DNA of 38,725 nt from Beijerinckiaceae bacterium (GTDB lineage Bacteria > Pseudomonadota > Alphaproteobacteria > Rhizobiales > Beijerinckiaceae): assembly GCA_947474545.1 (NCBI GenBank), contig CANJJI010000025.1, forward strand, positions 1 through 38,725. The letters are read 5' to 3'. Below, one piece after another: positions 24,812 to 33,754 of the stretch. A program made the translations under genes and the position numbers. The stretch's first letter is position 1; each line of letters starts with the position of its first letter. Under the pieces are notes generated by a model that worked only from the letters and a program-made list of their open reading frames with translations, did no database searches and was not told where the DNA came from.

Positions 24812-24972
24812 GAGTGCGGGCCACAAAAGCCGTGGGATCATCGATCCCGGGAACCTACAACGTAGGTGGGCGCCATGTGATTAGGTCCACGGACCAGACC
24901 AGGGACAGCTCCCTTAGAGATCGATAAGGCCCCGGGAATACATATCCTCACGTACCCCGCAGCACCGCAGAC
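24812..24972 (-). ncRNA. ssrS: 6S RNA
   Basis: 6S RNA binds the housekeeping RNA polymerase holoenzyme and lowers transcription in stationary phase. On the minus strand the region contains the block CATGGCGCCCACCTACGTT, which I know as the hallmark of alphaproteobacterial 6S RNAs, and the flanking pieces TCCGTGGACCTAATC and GGTTCCCGGGATCGATGATCCC. The ends GCTGCGGGG (near 24955) and CCCGCAC (near 24815) can close the terminal stem. The length is about 160 bases, as usual. Its place just before fcl is the conserved one, though zapA is missing: an ABC1 kinase gene diverges instead. Boundaries are approximate and no convincing promoter hexamers were found. Confidence 0.88.
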
Positions 24973-25067
24973 CCAATGTAGGGCGAAATCGCGCGTTACG
25001 CCATAGCGCATCTCGACTTTATCCCCCTTCGGCCCCAAATGGAGTATTCTCTTCAGAGCCCACGGCC

Positions 25068-26453
25068 ATGAACTCACCAGATGATCCCGAAAGCAACCGG
25101 ATGTCCGCCCGTGCGCGGCGCTATGCGAGCGTCGGCGCGCGAGTTGGCGGTGTCGCAGCGCGAGTCGCGGGATCGCGGCTCACGGGCGGCCGGGGGCTGA
25201 CATCTGGCAATGGCGATGCCCTGGTCGCGGCGCTCGGCACGCTCAAGGGGCCGATGATGAAAGTCGCGCAGTTTCTCGCGACAATCCCGGAAGCGCTGCC
25301 TCCTGATCTCGCTGAAAAGCTGCGCACCTTGCAAGCGAACGCACCACCGATGGGTTCGGCCTTCGTGACCCGTCGCATGCAGGCGGAACTGGGAGCGGAC
25401 TGGCGCAACCAATTCGGAAGCTTCGATCTGCGTCCCGCCCATGCGGCCTCTCTGGGACAGGTGCATCGCGCGACGTCGCTGGATGGCCAGCGACTCGCCT
25501 GCAAATTGCAATATCCCGACATGAAGTCAGTCGTGGAGGCCGACCTCAAACAGCTCGAATGGGTCTTCTCCCTGCGGCGGATGTTCAATGGCGCGGTCGA
25601 TACGCGGGAAATGTCGAAAGAAATTGGCGCGCGCGTGCGCGAGGAACTCGATTATGCCAGGGAAGCCAAACACGTTTCGCTCTATCGCGATATTCTGTGC
25701 GGGCCGGATGCAACTGACACGAATGTACGCGTTCCCGAAGTCACGCCGTCCCTTTCAACCGGGCGGCTGCTGACCTTGTCCTGGCTCGATGGCGAGCCGC
25801 TGATGGATTTCACAGGCGCATCGCAAGAGGAGCGCAACACCATCGCGCGGGCCATGTTCCGGGCGTGGTGGCATCCGTTCATCGGCCTTGGCATCATCCA
25901 CGGCGATCCGCATCTGGGCAATTATACAATTTTTCGCGAGGATCAGAAAGCGGCAGGCATCAATCTGCTCGACTATGGCTGCATACGTATTTTCCCACCC
26001 GCTTTCGTGAAAGGCGTGGTCGACCTCTACGAAGGCCTGCGAGCCGAAGACAATGACAAGATTGCTGGCGCATATGAAACCTGGGGATTTCGCGGCCTCA
26101 AACGAGAACTCGTGGATGTCCTCAGTATATGGGCGCGGTTCATCTATGGCCCCATGCTGGATGACCGTGTGCGCCCCATTGCCGAAGGCGTATCGCCGGG
26201 CGAATATGGCCGCGAACAGGCCATGCGCGTACATGAAGGCCTGAAGAAATATGGCCCCGTCACGATCCCGCGCGAATTTGTGTTCATGGACCGGGCAGCC
26301 ATTGGCCTTGGCGGCGCGATGCTGCATCTGGATGCCCGGCTGAACTTCCACCAGATGTTCACTGACGTTTTGCGGGAGGGCTTTGACGCCGATGCTATGG
26401 CCGCGCGGCAGAAGGCGGCGCTGGACCGGGCGGACCTTGTTCGCGGCCAGTGA
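25068..26453 (+). CDS. ABC1/AarF (UbiB/ADCK-like) atypical kinase
   Basis: A 461-residue protein-kinase-like ATPase of the ABC1 family; relatives UbiB and ADCK3/COQ8 support ubiquinone synthesis. Landmarks are GPMMKVAQFLATIPEALP (the KxGQ-motif position), AHAASLGQVHRA (near 125, the Ala-rich loop), HGDPHLGNYTIF (near 285, catalytic Asp) and LDYGCIR (near 308). The KxGQ motif reads KVAQ here, so the Gly is replaced by Ala. No C-terminal membrane segments are evident, unlike UbiB. The start is ATG at 25068; an ATG at 25101 is an alternative. It diverges from the 6S RNA gene and is not next to ubi genes, so a ubiquinone role is only inferred from the family. Confidence 0.87.
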   Translation: MNSPDDPESNRMSARARRYASVGARVGGVAARVAGSRLTGGRGLTSGNGDALVAALGTLKGPMMKVAQFLATIPEALPPDLAEKLRTLQANAPPMGSAFVTRRMQAELGADWRNQFGSFDLRPAHAASLGQVHRATSLDGQRLACKLQYPDMKSVVEADLKQLEWVFSLRRMFNGAVDTREMSKEIGARVREELDYAREAKHVSLYRDILCGPDATDTNVRVPEVTPSLSTGRLLTLSWLDGEPLMDFTGASQEERNTIARAMFRAWWHPFIGLGIIHGDPHLGNYTIFREDQKAAGINLLDYGCIRIFPPAFVKGVVDLYEGLRAEDNDKIAGAYETWGFRGLKRELVDVLSIWARFIYGPMLDDRVRPIAEGVSPGEYGREQAMRVHEGLKKYGPVTIPREFVFMDRAAIGLGGAMLHLDARLNFHQMFTDVLREGFDADAMAARQKAALDRADLVRGQ

Positions 26454-26548
26454 AATTGCCCGTGCCGTGGCGGGTTCACCTTGGAGACATTCGGCGCTAA
26501 GAATGAGACAGCGGCCGCGCGAAGTGTCGCACAGCAAGAGGAAACGTC

Positions 26549-27583
26549 ATGCAGACGGCGAACCTGAACACAATCATTCTGACCGCCTGCATCTTTGCTG
26601 CGCTGCCTGCTGCTGCACAGGAACCTATTGCCGAATTCTATCGCGGCAAGACCATCACTATTGCTGCGGGATCTTCGGCGGGCGGCGGGCTCGATACCTA
26701 TGGACGGCTACTGGCCCGGCATCTGGGCGCGCATGTACCCGGCAATCCCACTGTCATCGTGCAGAACATGCCGGGCGCCGGATCGTTAGTCGCGGCACGG
26801 CATCTTTATTCCGTTGCGCCAAAAGACGGCACGCAGATGGCGACCGTGCTCCCCGGCGCGCTGCTGGATGCGTTGCTCTCGGGCACGGATCGCAAGGTCT
26901 ATGATCCCACCAAGTTCAACTATATCGGCAACGCCAATTCCGAAACGCTGGTCTGCGTGACGCGGCGCGACGCGCCGGTAAAGCACTTCAAGGATGTGTT
27001 CGAGCGCGAACTCGTCGTCGGCGCCACAGGGCCCGGCTCTACATTGCAGGATTCTCCTGCGGTCACCGCCAATCTTCTGGGCGCGAAGATCAGAATTATT
27101 GCAGGATACAAAGGTTCGCGTGAAGTTTCGCTCGCCGTTCTGAAAAACGAAGTGCATGGCGTCTGCGGCCTCGCCTGGTCGAGCGCCAAGCAGCAATATC
27201 CCGACATGTTCTCTCCCACCAGCGAAGTGCAATTGCTGGTGCAGGAAGACGCCAGAACGCACCCGGAGCTGGCTGGGAAAGCACCACTCGCTGTTGACTT
27301 CGCCAAGACGCCGGAACAGCGCGCCGTGCTGGAAATCTTTTATTCGCAGGCGATCTTTACGCGGCCATTCCTCTTCCCGCCGGGTGTGCCTGCCGATCGT
27401 GTCGCGGCAATGCGCAAATCTTTCATGTCGGCGATGAAGAGCCCCGAATTGCAGGCCGATGCGCGCAAGCAACAGACCGAAGCGGAATCCAGCCCCGGCG
27501 AGGAAGTCGCTGCGTTGATCGACAAGATTTATGCGGCAAGCCCGGCAGTGGTCGAGCAGTTGAGGAAAGCCTCTGGCAAATAA
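26549..27583 (+). CDS. TctC/Bug-type substrate-binding protein, long subtype
   Basis: A 344-residue secreted binding protein with a short Sec signal (ILTACIFAALPAAAQ). The mature start AEFYRGKTITIAAGSSAGGG, the NMPGAGS segment, AGYKGSREVSLAV, LAVDFAKTPEQRAVLE and FTRPFLFPPGVP show it is a paralogue of the protein at 6699-7757 rather than of the four classic TctC proteins in the window. The start has an AGAGGAAA ribosome site. It stands between the ABC1 kinase gene (95 bases upstream) and a MAPEG gene (55 bases downstream). No transporter membrane genes are present. Confidence 0.88.
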   Translation: MQTANLNTIILTACIFAALPAAAQEPIAEFYRGKTITIAAGSSAGGGLDTYGRLLARHLGAHVPGNPTVIVQNMPGAGSLVAARHLYSVAPKDGTQMATVLPGALLDALLSGTDRKVYDPTKFNYIGNANSETLVCVTRRDAPVKHFKDVFERELVVGATGPGSTLQDSPAVTANLLGAKIRIIAGYKGSREVSLAVLKNEVHGVCGLAWSSAKQQYPDMFSPTSEVQLLVQEDARTHPELAGKAPLAVDFAKTPEQRAVLEIFYSQAIFTRPFLFPPGVPADRVAAMRKSFMSAMKSPELQADARKQQTEAESSPGEEVAALIDKIYAASPAVVEQLRKASGK

Positions 27584-27638
27584 GGCGATCTCGAATAAAT
27601 GTGGTCAGTCCGCTATCGTTTGAACACGGGGGGATAGA

Positions 27639-28031
27639 ATGCTTGTAAATCTGTCAAGTCTCTATGCAGGTCTGCTTGCCATTATCTGGTTTGTCCTGTT
27701 CGCCATGATCGGACGGCTGCGCAGCCAGTTGAACATATCGCTGGGCGACGGCGGCAATCCGGCGCTGATCCTTGCCGGCCGCCGCTATATGAACTTCATC
27801 GAATGCACGCCATTCGCGATGCTTTTGCTTTATATCGTGGATTCCAACGGGGGTGGCGTCATGTGGGTGCATGCCCTTGGCATTATTCTCGTTGTCTCGC
27901 GGATCATCCATCCGTTCGGCCTCACCATCGAAAAGATGAATACGCCCGCGCGAATTCTGGGCGCGGGCGGTACGGTGTTTGTCATTCTTGCTTGCGCGGT
28001 TACGCTGTTCTGGCAATATTTCCAGCGGTAG
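27639..28031 (+). CDS. MAPEG-family membrane protein (YecN-like)
   Basis: A 130-residue protein with four hydrophobic segments, matching bacterial MAPEG proteins (membrane-associated, eicosanoid and glutathione metabolism). The typical loop GDGGNPALILAGRRYMNF with IECTPF follows the first segment, and VHALGIILVVSRIIHPFGL lies in the third. Bacterial members often have glutathione transferase or peroxidase activity, but this is not shown here. The start has a G-rich ribosome site. The gene is convergent with a TctC gene whose stop is 12 bases away. Confidence 0.85.
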   Translation: MLVNLSSLYAGLLAIIWFVLFAMIGRLRSQLNISLGDGGNPALILAGRRYMNFIECTPFAMLLLYIVDSNGGGVMWVHALGIILVVSRIIHPFGLTIEKMNTPARILGAGGTVFVILACAVTLFWQYFQR

Positions 28032-28043
28032 GGATCGGCGTAC

Positions 28044-29048
28044 CTAAAAAGTCCCCTCAATCCCCGCCTTGCGGACAACATCGCCCCAGCGGCCGATCTC
28101 ATCGACGATGAATTGTTGCAGATCTGGCAGGGATTTGTTTTTCAACGGCAGCAGGCCGGCTCTTATCACCTCTGCTTTTGTTTCATCCTCGGCAAAGAAC
28201 TTGTCGAGCTCGCCGTGTATCTTTGCGGCGATGTGTTGCGGCAAGCCGCCGGGGCCCGCGACCATGAACCAGCCAGCAGCATCAAATCCCTTCACGGTTT
28301 CGCCGATGGGCGGCACGTCCTTGATGGCGCCAAAACGCTCGGCTGTGCTGATGCCAAGCGCCCGCACCCCACCGCCCTGAATGGTGCCAAGCGCGGGGCC
28401 GATATCGACCATCATCAGCGGCACATGCCCCGCCGCCACATCGTTCAATGCGGGCAGACTGCCTTTATAAGGCACCATGGTCATTTTCAGGCCTGTCATG
28501 GAACTGAGCATTTCGATGAACAGATGATGCGGCACGCCGGGGCCGGATGTTGCATAGGAAAGCTGACCCGGCCGTTCCTTTGCATAAGCAATGAACTCGG
28601 CGACTGACTTCACCGGCAGCGAAGGATTGACCACCAGTACGAATGGCGTTGCAGCGGCCAGAGCCAGCGGCGTGAAATCTTTCGCTGGCTCGTAAGGCAG
28701 TTTTTTATAAAGCGCCACATTCACCGCCATGTTTGTCGCAGAGCCGAGAAACAATGTATGCCCGTCTGGCGCCGCGCGCGTCACCGCCTGCGCGCCGACT
28801 ACGCCCCCGGCACCGGGCCGGTTTTCGACAACAAAGGACTTGCCCCATGCGCCCTCAAGCCTGCGGGCAATCATGCGTGCGAGGATGTCAGTGCCGCCAC
28901 CCGGTGCAAATGGCACGACCAGCGTCACATTGCGCGAGGGATAGTTGGCTGCACTGTCCTGTGCGTTGGCAGGTGCGAGCAAGGCCAGCAACGACAACAA
29001 GCCTGCCAATGCGCGTGTTTTGTGAGACGGCGAGATTAGCATGTTCAT
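28044..29048 (-). CDS. TctC/Bug-type substrate-binding protein
   Basis: A 334-residue secreted binding protein. The signal is LAGLLSLLALLAPANAQ and the mature part has VTLVVPFAPGGGTDILAR, VVENRPGAGGVVGAQAV, APDGHTLFLG, VPYKGSLPALNDVAAG and PPIGETVKGFDAAGW. The start is taken as ATG at 29048. TTG at 29057, whose TTGA overlaps the upstream stop, and ATG at 29042 are alternatives. It is arranged head-to-tail with the next TctC gene with almost no gap, so the two are co-transcribed and may bind related ligands. Confidence 0.88.
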   Translation of the reverse strand: MNMLISPSHKTRALAGLLSLLALLAPANAQDSAANYPSRNVTLVVPFAPGGGTDILARMIARRLEGAWGKSFVVENRPGAGGVVGAQAVTRAAPDGHTLFLGSATNMAVNVALYKKLPYEPAKDFTPLALAAATPFVLVVNPSLPVKSVAEFIAYAKERPGQLSYATSGPGVPHHLFIEMLSSMTGLKMTMVPYKGSLPALNDVAAGHVPLMMVDIGPALGTIQGGGVRALGISTAERFGAIKDVPPIGETVKGFDAAGWFMVAGPGGLPQHIAAKIHGELDKFFAEDETKAEVIRAGLLPLKNKSLPDLQQFIVDEIGRWGDVVRKAGIEGTF

Positions 29049-29053
29049 CACTT

Positions 29054-30049
29054 TCAATTGGCTTCGATTCCCAGGTCGCGGATCAGCTGCGGTATGACAT
29101 CATATTCGGATTTCCACTCGCGATAAAATTCCTCCGGTGTATTGCCGATTCCCTCAAACGAGAGATTGGTCAGAAAGTCCTTCACATCGGAACGCTGCAG
29201 AGCAGCCTTCGCCGCCGCCGCCGTGCGATCGATGATATCCTTTGGCGTGCCGGCCGGGGCCGCGAGGCCCATCCATTGCTGCGTACGGAAGACGAGATCA
29301 TCGAAGCCTGATTCCATGAAGGTCGGTACATCCTTGAGCAGGCCGCGCTTCTCGCCCAGTTGTGCGATCATCTTTACTTTGCCATCGTTGATCATCTGCA
29401 TCGCAGCACCTGCGCCGAATGTCACAGCGATTTGCCCCGCCACCAGTTCCTGAATCGCCTGTGGGCTGCCGCGATAATGTACAGCCGTGAATTTCGCGCC
29501 GCTCTTCTTGGCCATGGCTTCAAGCAGGATATGCGGAAAGGAGCCTGCACCGAACGTGCCGTAATTCAAGCCGCCCGGCGTCTTTTTCGCGAGCGCCACC
29601 AATTCCGCTGCATTGTTGGCGGGCAAGGTCGACATGGCGATCATAGCTGCGCCGCTGCCAGTCAGCCGTGTGATATAGACAAAATCTTTTGCTGGATCGT
29701 AAGGCAGGTTTTTCTGCAATCCGGCCTGCGCGACCAGCGGATCGGCTATCGTTGCAAGTATTGTGTAGCCGTCGGGTTTTGATTTTGCGACGACGCCCGT
29801 GCCGATAGTGCCGCCACCGCCCGCGCGATTCTGGATGATGATCGTGCCGCCGAGCGGCCCCGCCATGCCATCGGCAATCTTGCGTAAGGTAATATCGGCA
29901 GGCGAGCCGGGCGCATAGGGAATGATCCAGGATATGGGTTTGGAGGGATAGGAGTCTTGCGCGAGGGCTTGTCCGTTTAGCGGAATGAGCGCCCCGATCG
30001 CCAACAAGACAAGACGCCAATTTGCGCCAATTTTTGCAGTCCGGCCCAT
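29054..30049 (-). CDS. TctC/Bug-type substrate-binding protein
   Basis: A 331-residue secreted binding protein with a Sec signal (WRLVLLAIGALIPLNGQALAQ region, residues about 10-30). The body shows ISWIIPYAPGSPADITLR, IIIQNRAGGGGTIGTG, KPDGYTILA, AVHYRGSPQAIQELVAG and FGAGAAMQM. The start at 30049 is fixed by a near-perfect AGGAGGAAAC ribosome site; the longer frame to 30238 is not plausible. It is the first of a two-gene TctC pair. The ligand-loop Gly of the usual PGGG motif is changed (APGSPADIT), hinting at a different ligand from its neighbour, but this is only a guess. Confidence 0.88.
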   Translation of the reverse strand: MGRTAKIGANWRLVLLAIGALIPLNGQALAQDSYPSKPISWIIPYAPGSPADITLRKIADGMAGPLGGTIIIQNRAGGGGTIGTGVVAKSKPDGYTILATIADPLVAQAGLQKNLPYDPAKDFVYITRLTGSGAAMIAMSTLPANNAAELVALAKKTPGGLNYGTFGAGSFPHILLEAMAKKSGAKFTAVHYRGSPQAIQELVAGQIAVTFGAGAAMQMINDGKVKMIAQLGEKRGLLKDVPTFMESGFDDLVFRTQQWMGLAAPAGTPKDIIDRTAAAAKAALQRSDVKDFLTNLSFEGIGNTPEEFYREWKSEYDVIPQLIRDLGIEAN

Positions 30050-30220
30050 GTTTCCTCCTGAATGTTTGGCGCAGTTTACGCCGGCCCGCGCAAGTTTGAA
30101 ATGGCCCGCGCAAAAACCCGCCTTCTGTGGCTGTGCTGGACTTCGAACAGAAAAGGATTCAATCTCACCCCAGGCTGAAACCGGTAGGACAATCGACCTG
30201 CCTGCAAGCGAGAGGCCCTT

Positions 30221-30715
30221 ATGGCAGATCAGCCACAACCAGATGAATTGAGGGACACTGTAAAACCCGCCGCGCTTGGAGGCTGGCTGTTGTTGCCCGC
30301 AATTGGCGTATTTCTTTCGCCATTCTATATCGGCTGGCGGGCGATCCGCAATGCGGGAACCGCCGCTGCCATGATGGGCGAAGACGTATCATGGATGATG
30401 CGCATCTTCGTGCTTATGGAATTCACGGTCACAATCGCAATGCTGGGGGCTTCGCTCTTCCTGATTTATCTTCTTGTCTTGAGGAAGCGCATCTTTCCCA
30501 AGGCTTTTATAATTTTTCTGCTCGGTGGAATTGTCTTGGCCATCGTGGGGCTGGCGACAACGCTGGCCGTGCTCGGCAGTGAAGTCGAAGAGATGCTCTA
30601 TCCTGTCGATCTCGCAGATCTGCGCGGACTTGTTGGCTCCATCATATGGGCTGCTGTGTGGATTCCCTATATGCGCCAGTCACAACGTGCGCGCGCGACG
30701 TTTGTGAAGGTTTAG
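30221..30715 (+). CDS. DUF2569-family membrane protein
   Basis: A 164-residue inner-membrane protein with four hydrophobic segments. It begins with a charged tail, then GGWLLLPAIGVFLSPF, and ends in IWAAVWIPYMRQSQRARATF, the DUF2569 end pattern. The function of the family is unknown. The start ATG at 30221 is preceded by a purine-rich stretch (GCGAGAGG). It diverges from the TctC pair with about 170 bases between the starts. Confidence 0.8.
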   Translation: MADQPQPDELRDTVKPAALGGWLLLPAIGVFLSPFYIGWRAIRNAGTAAAMMGEDVSWMMRIFVLMEFTVTIAMLGASLFLIYLLVLRKRIFPKAFIIFLLGGIVLAIVGLATTLAVLGSEVEEMLYPVDLADLRGLVGSIIWAAVWIPYMRQSQRARATFVKV

Positions 30716-30799
30716 GGGAGCTTTTCATTTAATCGGCATGCGGTCAATGCGGGAAAGCGCAGCATAAAATAAGGATCATAAATGCATCATAAACTCACG

Positions 30800-30827
30800 A
30801 TCCCGGATCACCTTCGGCGTCCGGGAT
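30800..30827. repeat. hairpin repeat between convergent genes
   Basis: Eight-base arms ATCCCGGA (30800-30807) and TCCGGGAT (30820-30827) pair perfectly across a 12-base loop, in the gap between the convergent DUF2569 and ppdK genes. It shares its arms with the larger repeat at 9084-9176. It could end transcripts from both sides, but no T-run follows. The rest of 30716-30886 shows no gene. Confidence 0.5.
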
Positions 30828-30886
30828 GATCCACCGCCCATCAAAGGGGCCAAATGAGCGCATATCAATATGCTCTCCGCTGTTAT

Positions 30887-33565
30887 TCACGCTGTACTCG
30901 CCGCCTTCTTTCCCAAAGCCGCCTGCGCTGCGGCCAGCCGTGCGATCGGCACACGGAAGGGGGAGCAGGAGACATAGTCCAGACCCACTGTTTCGCAGAA
31001 TGCAATCGAGGCGGGGTCTCCGCCGTGTTCGCCGCAGATGCCGAGCTTGATGGCGGGCCGCGTCTTGCGGCCGCGTTCCGCTGCGATCTTCACCAATTCG
31101 CCGACGCCTTCTATATCCAGCGTGACGAAGGGATCGCTGGGCAGGATGTTTTTGGCTGTATAGGGACCAAGGAACGAGGCCGCATCATCCCGAGATATGC
31201 CCAGGGTCGTCTGCGTTAGATCGTTCGTGCCGAAGGAGAAAAATTCGGCGGATTCGGCAATCTGTGCGGCCTGCAAGGCGGCGCGCGGCAGTTCGATCAT
31301 CGTGCCGATCTGATAGGGCACATCGACGCCGGTTTCGTTCTTCACCGCTTCATGCATGGCGATGATGCGCGCCTTGGCAAGATCGAGTTCGGCCTTGATC
31401 ATGACCAGCGGCACCATGATTTCCGCCGTCACGGGCTTGCCGGTTTTGCGGATGGCTTCGACAGCGCCTTCAAACACCGCGCGCGCCTGCATTTCGGCAA
31501 TCTCGGGATAGGCGATCGCGATGCGCACGCCGCGGAAGCCCAGCATGGGGTTGAACTCGTGCAATTCCGCCGCGCGCCGCCGCAGTCTTTCGGCGGATGT
31601 GTTCATGGCTTTTGCGACGTCTTCCATTTCCGCATCAGTATGCGGCAGGAATTCATGCAACGGCGGATCGAGCAGACGGATGGTGACCGGCAAGCCAGAC
31701 ATGATCTCAAACAGTTCTGCAAAATCCTTGCGCTGCATGGGCAAAAGTTTCGCCAGCGCCGAACGGCGGCCTTTCTCATCATCAGCCAGAATCATTTCGC
31801 GTACAGCGATGATGCGATCACCTTCAAAGAACATATGCTCGGTGCGGCAGAGGCCGATGCCTTCGGCGCCAAAATTACGCGCAACCCTTGCATCAGCAGG
31901 TGTTTCGGCATTGGCGCGCACCTTCATGCGCCGCACGCCGTCGGCCCATTCCATGAGCGCGGCAAATTCGCCAGAGAGTTCGGGATCGAGCATATCCACA
32001 GCGCCTTCCAGTACCTGGCCGGTGGAGCCATCGATGGTGATAACATCGCCCTTCTTGAACGTGCGGCCCGCTGACGTCATCGTCTGCGCCGCGTAATCAA
32101 CGCGTATCGCGCCCGCGCCTGAGACACAGGGCTTGCCCATGCCACGCGCCACAACAGCCGCGTGAGATGTCATGCCGCCACGTGTCGTGAGTATGCCTTC
32201 GGAGGCATGCATGCCGTGGATATCTTCAGGGCTGGTTTCCACGCGCACGAGAATGACGCGGTGGCCCGCTGCCTTCAGCGTTTCGGCCTCATCGGAATTG
32301 AATACGATTTCGCCGCGCGCCGCACCGGGCGAAGCAGGCAGGCCCGTGGCAATGATCTTGCGCTCGGCCTTGGGGTCAATCGTTGGATGCAGCAATTGAT
32401 CAAGCGCTGCAGGCTCAACTTTCGTGACGGCTTCTTCGCGCGTGATCAGGCCTTCATTCGCCATATCGACGGCTATGCGGATCGCGGCCTTTGCTGTGCG
32501 TTTGCCGTTGCGGGTCTGCAGCATCCAGAGCTTGCCGCGCTCCACGGTGAATTCCATATCCTGCATGTCGCGATAATGCTTTTCCAGCAATTGCGTCACG
32601 CGCACGAATTCAGCAAAGCAATCCGGCAGCGCTGTTTCCATGGACGGCTTGTCCGAGCCCGCGCCGATGCGTGCGGCCTCTGTAATATTCTGCGGGGTGC
32701 GAATGCCCGCCACCACATCTTCGCCCTGGGCATTGATGAGGAACTCGCCGTAGAGTTCATGCACGCCGGTGGAGGGATTGCGTGTGAAGGCGACGCCCGT
32801 TGCGGAGGTTTCGCCCATATTGCCGAACACCATAGCCTGCACGCTGACCGCCGTGCCCCAGCTTTCGGGAATATTGTTCAGGCGGCGATAGGTGATGGCG
32901 CGCTGGTTCATCCAGGATGAGAACACCGCGCCCACGGCGCCCCAGAGCTGTTCATGAGGATCCTGCGGGAAGGGTTTGCCGCTTTCATCCAGCACACGCT
33001 TTTTGTAGCCTTCGACAACTTCGCGCCAGTCGGCTGCCGTCAGGTCCGTGTCGAGCATGAAGGATTTGCGGTCCTTCATGTCTTCCAGAATATCCTCGAA
33101 ATGATGATGGTCGATATCGAGCACCACGTTCGAATACATCTGGATGAAGCGGCGATAGGAATCCCAGGCAAAACGCTCGTCGCCCGCGTTCTTCGCCAGC
33201 GCCTGAACCGTCACGTCGTTGAGCCCGAGGTTGAGCACCGTATCCATCATGCCGGGCATGGACGCCCGGGCGCCGGAGCGAACCGAAACCAGCAGCGGAT
33301 TGGCGTTATCGCCAAAGCCGCGATCCGCGATTCGGCCGATTTCCTTCAGCGCAGCCTCGACCTGCCCCTTCAATTCCGCAGGATATTGTTTGCCATTGGC
33401 GTAAAAATACGTGCAGACCTCGGTGGTGATCGTCATGCCCGGGGGGACTGGCAGGCCGAGATTGGCCATTTCGGCGAGGTTGGCTCCCTTGCCGCCCAGC
33501 AAGTCACGCATACCGCCCGCGCCTTCGCCCTTGCCGCCACCGAACGTGTAAACCCACTTGGTCAT
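30887..33565 (-). CDS. ppdK: pyruvate, phosphate dikinase
   Basis: An 892-residue cytosolic enzyme that interconverts pyruvate, ATP and phosphate with PEP, AMP and PPi; in heterotrophic bacteria it supports gluconeogenesis or glycolytic bypass. Domains in order are an N-terminal ATP-binding domain (FGGGKGEGAGGMRDLLGGKGANLAEM), a central phospho-His domain with His468 in GGMTSHAAVVARGMGKPC, and a C-terminal PEP/pyruvate TIM barrel with GIGLCRTEHMF, GTNDLTQTTLG and the acid-base Cys in GICGEHGGDP. The start at 33565 (MTKWVYTFGGG) is canonical; 43 extra residues to 33694 are not. A 7-bp hairpin lies in its leader. It is monocistronic in appearance. Confidence 0.97.
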   Translation of the reverse strand: MTKWVYTFGGGKGEGAGGMRDLLGGKGANLAEMANLGLPVPPGMTITTEVCTYFYANGKQYPAELKGQVEAALKEIGRIADRGFGDNANPLLVSVRSGARASMPGMMDTVLNLGLNDVTVQALAKNAGDERFAWDSYRRFIQMYSNVVLDIDHHHFEDILEDMKDRKSFMLDTDLTAADWREVVEGYKKRVLDESGKPFPQDPHEQLWGAVGAVFSSWMNQRAITYRRLNNIPESWGTAVSVQAMVFGNMGETSATGVAFTRNPSTGVHELYGEFLINAQGEDVVAGIRTPQNITEAARIGAGSDKPSMETALPDCFAEFVRVTQLLEKHYRDMQDMEFTVERGKLWMLQTRNGKRTAKAAIRIAVDMANEGLITREEAVTKVEPAALDQLLHPTIDPKAERKIIATGLPASPGAARGEIVFNSDEAETLKAAGHRVILVRVETSPEDIHGMHASEGILTTRGGMTSHAAVVARGMGKPCVSGAGAIRVDYAAQTMTSAGRTFKKGDVITIDGSTGQVLEGAVDMLDPELSGEFAALMEWADGVRRMKVRANAETPADARVARNFGAEGIGLCRTEHMFFEGDRIIAVREMILADDEKGRRSALAKLLPMQRKDFAELFEIMSGLPVTIRLLDPPLHEFLPHTDAEMEDVAKAMNTSAERLRRRAAELHEFNPMLGFRGVRIAIAYPEIAEMQARAVFEGAVEAIRKTGKPVTAEIMVPLVMIKAELDLAKARIIAMHEAVKNETGVDVPYQIGTMIELPRAALQAAQIAESAEFFSFGTNDLTQTTLGISRDDAASFLGPYTAKNILPSDPFVTLDIEGVGELVKIAAERGRKTRPAIKLGICGEHGGDPASIAFCETVGLDYVSCSPFRVPIARLAAAQAALGKKAASTA

Positions 33566-33612
33566 TGGAGATTTCCCTGGAGATCGTCTACCGGAATGGA
33601 AAAACAAAGCCG

Positions 33613-33630
33613 CCGGCCTGGGAAGGCCGG
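33613..33630. promoter_or_regulatory. hairpin in the ppdK leader
   Basis: CCGGCCT (33613-33619) and AGGCCGG (33624-33630) form a perfect 7-bp stem with a GGGA loop, about 50 bases upstream of the ppdK start. It may affect leader stability or be chance. The rest of the 189-base gap (33566-33754) has nothing recognisable. Confidence 0.3.
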
Positions 33631-33754
33631 AGCACTCGTGATTCCCTTGTGAGATTATTGCGATAAGTCTGACGGAAAACTGAACGGCAGGCAATGCGGC
33701 GTTAGTGGAGTGCCGGGAGAGTTAATGCCTGGCTCATACAATTTGGGACATGGC

